Positions 1-5,703 of a stretch of 8,591 nucleotides of DNA are shown one piece after another. The stretch spans positions 1 to 8,591 of the forward strand of contig CADCWB010000192.1 of assembly GCA_902806295.1 (NCBI GenBank). The letters run 5' to 3'. The DNA is from an uncultured Sphingomonas sp. GTDB lineage: Bacteria > Pseudomonadota > Alphaproteobacteria > Sphingomonadales > Sphingomonadaceae. The notes beneath the pieces are model-generated. The model was not told the DNA's origin. It saw nothing but the letters and a program-made list of their open reading frames with translations, and made no database searches. Both the position numbers and the translations under genes were made by a program. Within the stretch, counting starts at the first letter, position 1. The number at the start of each line of letters is the position of its first letter.

Positions 1-609
1 ATCGAGAGTATCGAGGAGCCGTGGATCGAGGCGACCATCTACGTCCCCGACGAATATCTCGGCCCGATCCTGAAGCTGTGCCAGGATCGCCGCGGCATCC
101 AGAAGAACCTGACCTACGTCGGCGGGCGGGCGCAGCTGACCTACGAACTGCCGCTCAACGAAGTGGTGTTCGATTTTTACGATCGGCTGAAGTCGATGTC
201 AAAGGGCTACGCCAGCTTCGACTATCACCAGATCGGCACCCGCGAGGGCGACCTGGTCAAGATGAGCATCTTGGTCAACGAGGAGCCGGTCGACGCGCTG
301 AGCATGATCGTCCACCGCGCCACCGCCGAGGTCCGCGGCCGCGGCATGGTCGAACGGCTGAAGGAGTTGATCCCCCGCCACCTGTTCAAGATCCCGATCC
401 AGGCCGCGATCGGCGGCAAGGTCATTGCGCGTGAAACCATCAGCGCGATGCGCAAGGACGTGACAGCGAAGTGCTACGGCGGCGACGCAACCCGCAAGCG
501 CAAGCTGCTGGACAAGCAGAAGAAGGGCAAGGCCAAGATGCGGGAGTACGGCAACGTCAGCATCCCGCAGGAGGCGTTCATCGCCGCGCTGCGGATGGGG
601 GAGGAGTGA
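1..609 (+). CDS. lepA: Elongation factor 4 (LepA), 3' part only
   Basis: LepA is a ribosome-associated translational GTPase that can back-translocate stalled ribosomes. The 202 visible residues are read in frame from base 1 to a TGA at 607-609; the GTPase domain and the start lie outside the window. Fragment residues about 1-95 form an EF-G domain V-like fold (EATIYVPDEYLG near 10-21, MSKGYASFDY at 66-75). From about residue 120 comes the LepA-specific C-terminal domain, with RHLFKIPIQAAIG at 126-138, DVTAKCYGGD at 153-162 and a lysine-rich stretch near 165-180. This C-terminal domain separates LepA from EF-G, TypA and TetM. The family is about 600 residues, so roughly a third is visible. The gene is convergent with the minus-strand genes and is the only plus-strand gene here. 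No convincing terminator follows it: AGGAGT/ACTCCT can pair around a 20-nt loop just past the stop, but no T tract follows. Confidence 0.97.
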   Translation: MESIEEPWIEATIYVPDEYLGPILKLCQDRRGIQKNLTYVGGRAQLTYELPLNEVVFDFYDRLKSMSKGYASFDYHQIGTREGDLVKMSILVNEEPVDALSMIVHRATAEVRGRGMVERLKELIPRHLFKIPIQAAIGGKVIARETISAMRKDVTAKCYGGDATRKRKLLDKQKKGKAKMREYGNVSIPQEAFIAALRMGEE

Positions 610-1223
610 GCAGTGAGCAGCACCATGACTCCTGCTTAAGTTTACCACCCAGCGGTTCACGCCTCCAATGTTTCGGCCGTGGACGGAGAGAAAGAAGCAC
701 GGCTTACCAACCCAGTCAGCAACTTGTCCGCGCAGCTTGCCGAAGGTGCGGGCTTGAGCACGCTTCCATTGATCCGTGAGACCCGCACGGGATCAACCAG
801 CGTCGACTCGCAGTCCTCTTCAACCAAGGCCCGAGGACGCTGCAGCGTGGCTACATCGAAGTTGAAGCGCACTCGGTTACGACCGACGCGACGAGGTGGT
901 CTGAAGGCACGGCAATGGGCCGCGATGAAGGCGGAGGCCGAGATCCTGATCTGGCCTTTGCCGCGAAGTACGGTCTCAACAGCGGCGGAACTCCGCCTGC
1001 GACGCTCGTGCTCGAGACCCAGAACGTCGAGCTCAACCGTTCGCAGGTCGACGTTGTGTTCGGTCGCGTAGGCGTTGCTTTCGTCAACTTCACCGGCGTT
1101 CTTCCCTCGGGTCTTCCGCGTCGAGGCATGAGCGATATGGCCGCCTAAAGGTCCCGCAAGGTCGATCAGCACTCCGCCAATGCGCCGCGGCCATTGATGT
1201 GAGTCTCTGAGAAAGCGTGGGCG
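610..1223. other. 614-bp stretch with no supportable gene between lepA and tRNA-Phe
   Basis: The stretch lies between the convergent lepA and tRNA-Phe ends. Several overlapping reading frames are open here on both strands, but none reads like a protein I recognise. The longest, on the minus strand ending at 657, runs through the tRNA gene if its first start is used, which argues against it as written. A plus-strand frame that opens after a stop near 776 and ends at 1148 is equally unconvincing. Two sampled 60-base lines (661-780) have 35 and 36 G+C, slightly below a sampled lepA line (38 of 60). The 7-mer GTGAGCA occurs twice in tandem at 606-619, at the lepA stop. I found no terminal inverted repeats, no transposase motif and no second copy of the tRNA 3' end. 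It could be a decayed gene, an RNA gene or spacer. Confidence 0.5.
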
Positions 1224-1299
1224 TGGTGCCCAGGGACGGGATCGAACCGCCGACACTGCGATTTTCAGTCGCATGCTCTACCAACTGAGCTACCTGGGC
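1224..1299 (-). tRNA. tRNA-Phe (anticodon GAA)
   Basis: On the minus strand a complete 76-nt cloverleaf folds, including an encoded CCA end at 1226-1224. The acceptor stem GCCCAGG/CCTGGGC is perfect (1299-1293 with 1234-1228), followed by discriminator A. The D arm is GCTC-AGTTGGTA-GAGC. The anticodon stem TGCGA/TCGCA is perfect and carries the loop CTGAAAA, which places GAA at 1266-1264. The T arm is GGCGG-TTCGATC-CCGTC with one G-U pair. It lies 42 nt downstream of the yacG stop on the same strand with no T-tract terminator between, so it may be cut out of the infA-maf-RNase-yacG transcript, although its own promoter cannot be excluded. A GC hairpin (GCGGC/GCCGC, 1310-1323) lies just upstream. 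No clear terminator follows its 3' end. Confidence 0.97.
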
Positions 1300-1341
1300 C
1301 CATGATCCTGCGGCGGGCGCCGCTGGCGGACGGCGCTTCCC

Positions 1342-1527
1342 CTAACGGTCGCCATCTGGGCTGTCCAGCCCGGGGTCCGCGGGTGGCCCCGGAATCCGGT
1401 AGCCTTCGCCAAGCCATTGCAGCAGGTCGCGATCCTTGCAGCCGCGGCTGCAGAACGGCGCGTGATCCGGGGCGGTGGGCTGGCCGCACAATGGGCAACC
1501 TTTGCTGGGTCTAGACGGGCTCCGCAT
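1342..1527 (-). CDS. yacG: YacG-type zinc protein (DNA gyrase inhibitor family)
   Basis: YacG proteins are tiny zinc-binding proteins; the E. coli member binds GyrB and inhibits gyrase. This 61-residue product has the four zinc ligands as CPLC at 11-14 and CSRGC at 26-30 (C11, C14, C26, C30), followed by the family tail KDRDLLQWLGEGYRIPG at 31-47. The chosen start is ATG at 1527-1525, which puts the zinc knuckle near residue 11 as in the family. A longer frame runs upstream in the same phase to 1653, but it lies inside the RNase gene and gives an unlikely N-terminus. The start overlaps the end of the upstream RNase E/G-family gene by 17 bp, and I see no clear Shine-Dalgarno, so translational coupling is likely. 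The gene ends in TAG, 42 nt before tRNA-Phe. The gyrase role is taken from the E. coli family member. Confidence 0.9.
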   Translation of the reverse strand: MRSPSRPSKGCPLCGQPTAPDHAPFCSRGCKDRDLLQWLGEGYRIPGPPADPGLDSPDGDR

Positions 1528-2455
1528 GGCTAGCCGACATGGCGAGCCGTGGGTCGCTGCGCAAGTCGATCGCTCCGCCGACCTGCCGGGCGAGGGCTTC
1601 CAGCCACTCGTGCTGTCGCTCAAGCACCGCCATGATTGAGGGGTGGGCGGCAAGCCGCGTTGGACCGATCTGCCTGCCCGCGCGGCGCAGCAAGGCCCGC
1701 GCCTCCGCTCCCGCCGGGTCGCCGGCGTAGATCTCCATCAGCGACGCATTCCGGCGCGGGCGAACGATCTGAACGAAGCCGAAGCCGTTGACGGCTGTTC
1801 GCTCGAAGGGCGTGCCGGCGAGCGCTTCATCGATCCTGACCGCGGCGGCTGAGCGCGCGGCCTTGCCAGCGAGGGTCGGCAGGTCGATTCCGATCGATCC
1901 ACCGATGGCGAGCCGGCGGATTGTGCGAGCAGCGGCGAATCCTCCTGCGGAGGCCAACTGCTCGGCCGGCATGTGTCCGTCCACGTCGATCAATGTCATG
2001 GCCGGGGTTAGGTGAAGTGAAAGGCTGCCGCCCGCGAACTGGACCTGCCCGGTGGCTGCCTCGTCGAGCAGGTCGGGCCAGCCGACGCTGTCGAGTTCAC
2101 CGGCGTTTGCCGGACGGCCCTGGGGCGCAGCGATCGCCGGGCTCACCTCCGTCAGTCGGGCCAGCGGCCGCTTCCACGGCTCAATGCCGGGGATCGCCTC
2201 TCGCATGATCTCGACACATAAGCTGGCGCCTTCCGGCACTCCACTCGGACGGTATGGCAGCAGCAGCTCGGTGCCCTCTGCCAGCCGGGCAACCGCATTG
2301 CGACCGTTTCTGCCGACGCTCGCCAGCCGCGCCTCGACCACGCTGCCTGCCGGGACAACGCCATCGGGCAGAATGCGCGCTTCCAGAATATGGTCGTTGT
2401 CGATCAGCGCCGCCCGGGTCTCGCCGATGCCGCGTTCGATGACCCACTCAGGCAA
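1511..2455 (-). CDS. Compact RNase E/G-family ribonuclease
   Basis: This 314-residue protein resembles the catalytic half of RNase E/RNase G, single-strand-specific endoribonucleases of RNA decay and processing. Residues about 35-85 look like the S1-type RNA-binding region. LTPAMTLIDVDG (149-160) matches the RNase E segment with catalytic Asp303 (here D157), and IGGSIGIDLPTL (184-195) matches the Asp346 segment (here D191). FGFVQIVRPRRNASL (225-239) matches the segment that in RNase E reads FGLLEMSRQR-x-RPSL. There is no CPxC Zn-link and no C-terminal scaffold, and it is much shorter than E. coli RNase G (about 490 residues). The start is TTG at 2455-2453, overlapping the maf stop by 8 bp (TTGCCTGA); starting there gives the expected MPEWVIERGIGE-type N-terminus. 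Loss of the Zn-link, which joins protomers in RNase E, may change its assembly. Often annotated rng, but equivalence to E. coli RNase G is not shown, so I give no symbol. Confidence 0.87.
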   Translation of the reverse strand: MPEWVIERGIGETRAALIDNDHILEARILPDGVVPAGSVVEARLASVGRNGRNAVARLAEGTELLLPYRPSGVPEGASLCVEIMREAIPGIEPWKRPLARLTEVSPAIAAPQGRPANAGELDSVGWPDLLDEAATGQVQFAGGSLSLHLTPAMTLIDVDGHMPAEQLASAGGFAAARTIRRLAIGGSIGIDLPTLAGKAARSAAAVRIDEALAGTPFERTAVNGFGFVQIVRPRRNASLMEIYAGDPAGAEARALLRRAGRQIGPTRLAAHPSIMAVLERQHEWLEALARQVGGAIDLRSDPRLAMSASHAEPV

Positions 2456-3020
2456 GCGGGTACCCGGCGCCTTTCAGCAGGTGACGGGTTTCGGCGAGCG
2501 GCAATCCGACCACGTTCGAGTAGCTGCCGGCGATATGGCGGACGTAAACTTCGCCATAGCCCTGCAGCGCATAGCCGCCGGCCTTGCCGTGCCACTCACC
2601 ATGCCCGGCATAATGGTCGATCTCCTCGGCGGAGAGGCGCTTCATGGTAATCGCGGTCTCGACTACTCGGCTGCGCAATTGGTCGCCGGGTAGCGCAAGA
2701 GCTACGCCGGTCATAACCCGGTGGCGGCGGCCGGACAGCAGCGCCATGCAGCGGCGCAGCGTGGCTTCGTCCTCCACCTTGGGCAGGATGCGGCGACCCA
2801 CGGCGACCACCGTGTCCGCCGCCAGGATCAGAGCATCGGCCTGGAGCGTGGCAACGGCTCGCGCCTTCTGCTCGGCCAGGCGGAGCGCGTGCACACGCGG
2901 CAGCTCGCCCTTGAGTACGGACTCGTCGAGATCGGCGGGAACCACGGCGTCAGGAACGACGCCGATGCGCGCGAGCAGGTCGAGGCGGCGCGGGCTCGCC
3001 GAGGCGAGAACTAGCCGCAC
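2448..3020 (-). CDS. maf: Maf-family nucleoside triphosphate pyrophosphatase (YhdE-like)
   Basis: Maf proteins hydrolyse non-canonical or surplus nucleoside triphosphates to the monophosphate and pyrophosphate; the YhdE branch acts on dTTP, UTP and modified pyrimidine nucleotides. The 190-residue product has the signature SASPRR at 7-12, E50 and K52 in LAEQKAR, ADTVV at 68-72 with the likely catalytic D69, and SGRRHRVMTGV at 96-106. The C-terminal KAGGYALQG (146-154) and GSYSNVVGLPL (165-175) fit the YhdE branch better than the YceF (m7GTP) branch. The start is GTG at 3020-3018, which places SASPRR at the usual distance from the N-terminus. It begins only 4 nt after the infA stop, without a clear Shine-Dalgarno, and its TGA overlaps the start of the next gene by 8 bp. 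Length is normal for the family. Family assignment is firm; substrate choice is inferred. Confidence 0.95.
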   Translation of the reverse strand: MRLVLASASPRRLDLLARIGVVPDAVVPADLDESVLKGELPRVHALRLAEQKARAVATLQADALILAADTVVAVGRRILPKVEDEATLRRCMALLSGRRHRVMTGVALALPGDQLRSRVVETAITMKRLSAEEIDHYAGHGEWHGKAGGYALQGYGEVYVRHIAGSYSNVVGLPLAETRHLLKGAGYPLA

Positions 3021-3024
3021 GCGT

Positions 3025-3243
3025 TTATTTGAACCGGTAGGTGATCCGACCTTTGGTCAGGTCGTACGGGGTTAGCTCAACCAGCACCTCATCGCCGGTC
3101 AGCACGCGGATGCGGTTCTTGCGCATCTTGCCGGCGGTATGGCCAAGGATCTCATGACCGTTCTCGAGTTCGACGCGGAACATCGCATTGGGCAGCAGTT
3201 CGGCGACGCGCCCGCGCATTTCGAGAAGTTCTTCCTTGGCCAT
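3025..3243 (-). CDS. infA: Translation initiation factor IF-1
   Basis: IF-1 binds the 30S A site and helps IF-2 and IF-3 form the initiation complex. The 72-residue product is a single S1/OB-fold domain covering the whole protein and is full length for the family. Diagnostic segments are RGRVAELLPNAMFRVELENG (10-29), GHTAGKMRKNRIRVLTGD (34-51) and the C-terminal LTKGRITYRFK. The start is ATG at 3243-3241, with AAGGA 4 nt upstream at 3252-3248. It is the first gene of the tight infA-maf-RNase-yacG-tRNA-Phe series, with maf starting 4 nt after its TAA. The strong terminator of hppA ends only about 50 bp upstream of the start, so infA probably has a promoter of its own in that short gap or overlapping the terminator. 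Confidence 0.98.
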   Translation of the reverse strand: MAKEELLEMRGRVAELLPNAMFRVELENGHEILGHTAGKMRKNRIRVLTGDEVLVELTPYDLTKGRITYRFK

Positions 3244-3247
3244 GCAA

Positions 3248-3252
3248 TCCTT
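3248..3252 (-). promoter_or_regulatory. Shine-Dalgarno site of infA
   Basis: AAGGA on the minus strand lies 4 nt before the infA ATG. It is one of the clearer ribosome binding sites in the window, in contrast to maf, the RNase gene and yacG, which start without an obvious one and probably depend on coupling. Confidence 0.6.
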
Positions 3253-3274
3253 GGGTGTTGGTGTGAAGTTGTGG

Positions 3275-3290
3275 CGCCCTTAGCGGGGCG
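3275..3290 (-). other. Small hairpin in the infA leader
   Basis: CGCCC and GGGCG pair around the 6-nt loop CGCTAA (minus-strand reading), 31 bp upstream of the infA start and 5 bp beyond the T tract of the hppA terminator. It has no T tract of its own. It could fold at the 5' end of an infA leader, or simply be chance in GC-rich DNA. Confidence 0.3.
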
Positions 3291-3295
3291 ACCGT

Positions 3296-3337
3296 AAAAA
3301 GGGAAGGCGGGCGAGGCGCTTGGCCCCACCCACCTTC
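3296..3337 (-). terminator. Rho-independent terminator of hppA
   Basis: On the minus strand, 20 nt past the hppA stop, a 15-bp stem forms between 3337-3323 and 3317-3303. Twelve pairs are Watson-Crick and three are G-U, and the loop is the 5-nt CAAGC. After two C bases comes TTTTT (3300-3296). This is the strongest intrinsic terminator in the window. It separates the nusB-thiL-hppA unit from the infA unit. Confidence 0.85.
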
Positions 3338-3357
3338 ATTCATTCAGGTTCGATCGA

Positions 3358-5526
3358 TCAGCCGGCGCCTTGCGCCGCCAGGGCCGCCAGCAGCAACAGT
3401 GCGACGATGTTGGTGATCTTGATCATCGGATTCACAGCCGGGCCGGCAGTGTCCTTGTAGGGATCGCCGACAGTGTCGCCGGTCACGGCCGCCTTGTGCG
3501 CCTCCGATCCCTTGCCACCGTAATTGCCATCCTCGATGTACTTCTTGGCATTGTCCCAGGCGCCGCCGCCCGAGGTCATCGAAATAGCGACGAACAAGCC
3601 TGACACGATCACGCCCAGCAACAGCGCGCCCAAAGCCGCAAAGCCCTGCTCGCGCCCAGCCACGGCACTGATGATGAAGTAAACGGCGATCGGCGCCAGG
3701 ACCGGCAGCAAGGACGGAACGATCATTTCCTTGATCGCTGCCTTGGTGACGAGATCGACGGTGCGGGCGTAGTTGGGGCGGCTGGTGCCGTCCATGATGC
3801 CCGGATTGTTGCGGAACTGGTCACGGACGTCGATCACCACGTCGCCCGCCGCACGGCCGACCGCCGTCATGCCCATGGCGCCGAACAGATACGGCAGCAA
3901 CGCGCCGAGCAGCAGGCCAACCACCACGTACGGGTTGCTGAGCGAGAAATCGACGCCTCCCTCGGCGATGCCGAGCTCGCTCGAGAACTCACGCAGGTCG
4001 GTGGTGTAAGCGCCGAACAGGACCAGCGCCGCCAGCGCCGCCGAGCCAATGGCATAGCCCTTGGTCACCGCCTTGGTGGTGTTGCCTACCGCGTCGAGGG
4101 CATCGGTGCGATGACGCACGTCGTCCTCCATGCCGGCCATTTCCGCAATGCCGCCGGCATTGTCGGTCACCGGTCCGTAGGCGTCGAGCGCGACCACCAT
4201 GCCGGCGAGTGCCAGCATGGCCGTGGCGGCGAAGGCGATGCCGATCAGGCCGGCCAGCAGGTAGGAAGCGATGATCGCGACGCAGATAACGATCGTGGGC
4301 AGGGCGGTCGATTCAAGGCTGATCGCCAGGCCCTGAATGACGTTGGTGCCGTGACCCGTTTCGGACGCCTTGGCGATCGAGCGGACCGGGCGGAAGTTGG
4401 TGCCGGTGTAATATTCGGTGATCCACACCAGCAGGCCGGTAACGGCCAGGCCGATCAGCATGCAGAAGTAGAGATCCCAACCGGTGAAGCCACCGGTCTG
4501 CTCAGCGACCGCCGAGCCCAGCGCCAGATCCGTTCCGGCCGCTTCCGGTCCGCCGATGGTGGCGCCAAGATCGCCAAGCGTGAACTGGGTGACGATCCAC
4601 AGCGCCGGAATCGACAGTAGCGCCGTCGTCCAGAACCCCTTGTACAGCGCGCCCATGATCGACTGGCCCTTGCCGAGCCGAACGAAATAGGTGCCGATGA
4701 TCGAGGTGATGATGCACACGCCGCCGACGATCAGCGGCAGGCTCATCAGCGCCAGGATGTTCTGAGCGCCCGTGCCGATCAGCAGCGCGGTCAGCACCAT
4801 GGTCGCGCCGACGGTGACGACATAGGTTTCGAACAGGTCGGCGGCCATGCCGGCGCAATCGCCGACATTGTCGCCGACGTTATCGGCGATCACGGCCGGG
4901 TTGCGGGGGTCGTCTTCCGGGATACCGGCTTCGACCTTGCCGACCAAGTCGGCGCCGACGTCCGCCGCCTTGGTGAAGATGCCGCCGCCGAGGCGGGCGA
5001 AGATGGAGATGAGCGAAGCGCCGAAGGCGAGCGCGACCAGTGCGTCGACCACGATCCGATCGTTGGGGGCGTGGCCTTCGATGCCGACCAGCACGTAGAA
5101 GAAGCCGGCGATGGCGAGGAGCGCCAGACCCGCGACCAGCATGCCGGTGATGGCTCCGGAGCGGAAGGCCGTCGTGAGGCCGCCCTGCAGGGAGGTGCGG
5201 GCCGCTTCCGCCGTGCGGACGTTGGCCTTGACGGAAATGTTCATGCCGATGAACCCGGCCGCGCCCGAGAGCACCGCACCGACCACGAAACCGATCGCAG
5301 CCGTCAGGCCGAGAAACAGCGCTACCAACACCGCAACCACCACGCCGACGATGGCGATGGCGGTGTATTGGCGAGCCAAGTAAGCGCGCGCGCCTTCCTG
5401 GATGGCGGCGGCGATGTCGGTCATCCGCTGGTTGCCGGCCGGTTGCGCCAGCACCTGGCGGCTGGTCAGCAGCCCGTAGAGCACGGCGATCACCCCGCAG
5501 GCGATTGCGATCAAAGTCACGGTCAT
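3358..5526 (-). CDS. hppA: Membrane-bound proton-translocating pyrophosphatase, K+-independent type
   Basis: HppA couples hydrolysis of cytoplasmic pyrophosphate to proton export across the inner membrane. The 722-residue product is full length, with many hydrophobic segments from residue 4 to about 717 (about 16 membrane helices are expected in the family). The pyrophosphate-binding and catalytic motifs are intact: DVGADLVGKVE at 189-199, DNVGDNVGD at 215-223, DAYGPVTDNAGG at 448-459 and GDTVGDPYKDTAGP at 683-696. The segment GNTTK (481-485) has Lys at the position that is Ala in K+-dependent enzymes, so I predict a K+-insensitive H+ pump. The start is ATG at 5526-5524; AGGGGG lies 12 nt upstream, a rather distant ribosome binding site. 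It follows thiL after about 160 bp that may hold a microprotein, and is closed by a strong terminator. Confidence 0.98.
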   Translation of the reverse strand: MTVTLIAIACGVIAVLYGLLTSRQVLAQPAGNQRMTDIAAAIQEGARAYLARQYTAIAIVGVVVAVLVALFLGLTAAIGFVVGAVLSGAAGFIGMNISVKANVRTAEAARTSLQGGLTTAFRSGAITGMLVAGLALLAIAGFFYVLVGIEGHAPNDRIVVDALVALAFGASLISIFARLGGGIFTKAADVGADLVGKVEAGIPEDDPRNPAVIADNVGDNVGDCAGMAADLFETYVVTVGATMVLTALLIGTGAQNILALMSLPLIVGGVCIITSIIGTYFVRLGKGQSIMGALYKGFWTTALLSIPALWIVTQFTLGDLGATIGGPEAAGTDLALGSAVAEQTGGFTGWDLYFCMLIGLAVTGLLVWITEYYTGTNFRPVRSIAKASETGHGTNVIQGLAISLESTALPTIVICVAIIASYLLAGLIGIAFAATAMLALAGMVVALDAYGPVTDNAGGIAEMAGMEDDVRHRTDALDAVGNTTKAVTKGYAIGSAALAALVLFGAYTTDLREFSSELGIAEGGVDFSLSNPYVVVGLLLGALLPYLFGAMGMTAVGRAAGDVVIDVRDQFRNNPGIMDGTSRPNYARTVDLVTKAAIKEMIVPSLLPVLAPIAVYFIISAVAGREQGFAALGALLLGVIVSGLFVAISMTSGGGAWDNAKKYIEDGNYGGKGSEAHKAAVTGDTVGDPYKDTAGPAVNPMIKITNIVALLLLAALAAQGAG

Positions 5527-5553
5527 GGTTGAGGAGCACCCCCTGTTGCGCTC

Positions 5554-5568
5554 GCGGCAGGACGCCGC
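5554..5568 (-). other. GC hairpin in the hppA leader
   Basis: On the minus strand GCGGC and GCCGC pair around the loop GTCCT, 28 bp upstream of the hppA start codon. There is no T tract, so it is not a terminator. A weak promoter-like pair (TTACAA, then TTATGA after 15 nt) lies immediately upstream of it, but the match is poor and I do not call it. Confidence 0.25.
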
Positions 5569-5613
5569 TCATAAGAAACCGGGGGCGAGTTGTAAGGGGG
5601 AAATCGGGCCTGT

Positions 5614-5703
5614 CTAGGCCAGCAGAAGCGCCGTCACCCCGCCAGATGCGATCCCGGCCAGCACGATGGCGAACTGCCGCCAATTAGGAAGTGCGATGTT
5701 CAT
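5614..5703 (-). CDS. Possible 29-residue single-pass membrane microprotein
   Basis: An ATG at 5703-5701 lies inside the last codons of thiL, in another frame, and opens a 29-codon frame ending in TAG at 5616-5614. The product has a short polar N-terminus (MNIALPNWRQ) followed by about 19 mostly hydrophobic residues (FAIVLAGIASGGVTALLLA), the size of one membrane helix. It overlaps thiL by 20 bp and precedes hppA by 87 bp, which fits coupled translation from the thiL mRNA. No clear Shine-Dalgarno is seen. Its stop codon falls in a 5-bp hairpin (5607-5620). I do not recognise a family. A short chance frame is possible, but its hydrophobic profile and position make a real small membrane protein plausible. 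Confidence 0.4.
   Translation of the reverse strand: MNIALPNWRQFAIVLAGIASGGVTALLLA

Noticed and set aside
600..650. Terminator after lepA (AGGAGT/ACTCCT pairing)
   Set aside because: The stem is only 6 bp with a 20-nt loop and is not followed by a T run.
1176..1196. CAATG...CATTG inverted repeat downstream of the tRNA
   Set aside because: Only 5 bp of stem with a mismatched interior and no T tract; too weak to call a terminator or an operator.
657..1274. 205-codon minus-strand open frame across the lepA-tRNA gap
   Set aside because: As written it runs through the tRNA-Phe gene, its translation matches no family I know, and other frames in the same stretch are equally open, as expected in GC-rich DNA.
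610..1299. Genomic island or prophage integrated at the tRNA-Phe 3' end
   Set aside because: I found no second copy of the tRNA 3' end up to lepA, no integrase-like frame and no terminal repeats.
1310..1323. GC hairpin between yacG and tRNA-Phe as a terminator
   Set aside because: The 5-bp stem is followed by AGGATCATG with no T run, so it should not stop transcription before the tRNA.
2052..2693. 213-codon plus-strand open frame
   Set aside because: It lies antisense to the RNase E/G-family gene and maf, both well supported, and its composition (rich in Ser, Arg, Ala, Pro) is that of an antisense shadow.
5607..5620. Hairpin GGCCT/AGGCC at the microprotein stop as a terminator before hppA
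   Set aside because: The stem is only 5 bp and is followed by CGATTTCCCC rather than a T tract.
4880..5683. 267-codon minus-strand open frame over the 5' half of hppA
   Set aside because: It is an Arg/His/Gly-rich frame shadow of hppA, which has all its catalytic motifs in the other frame.
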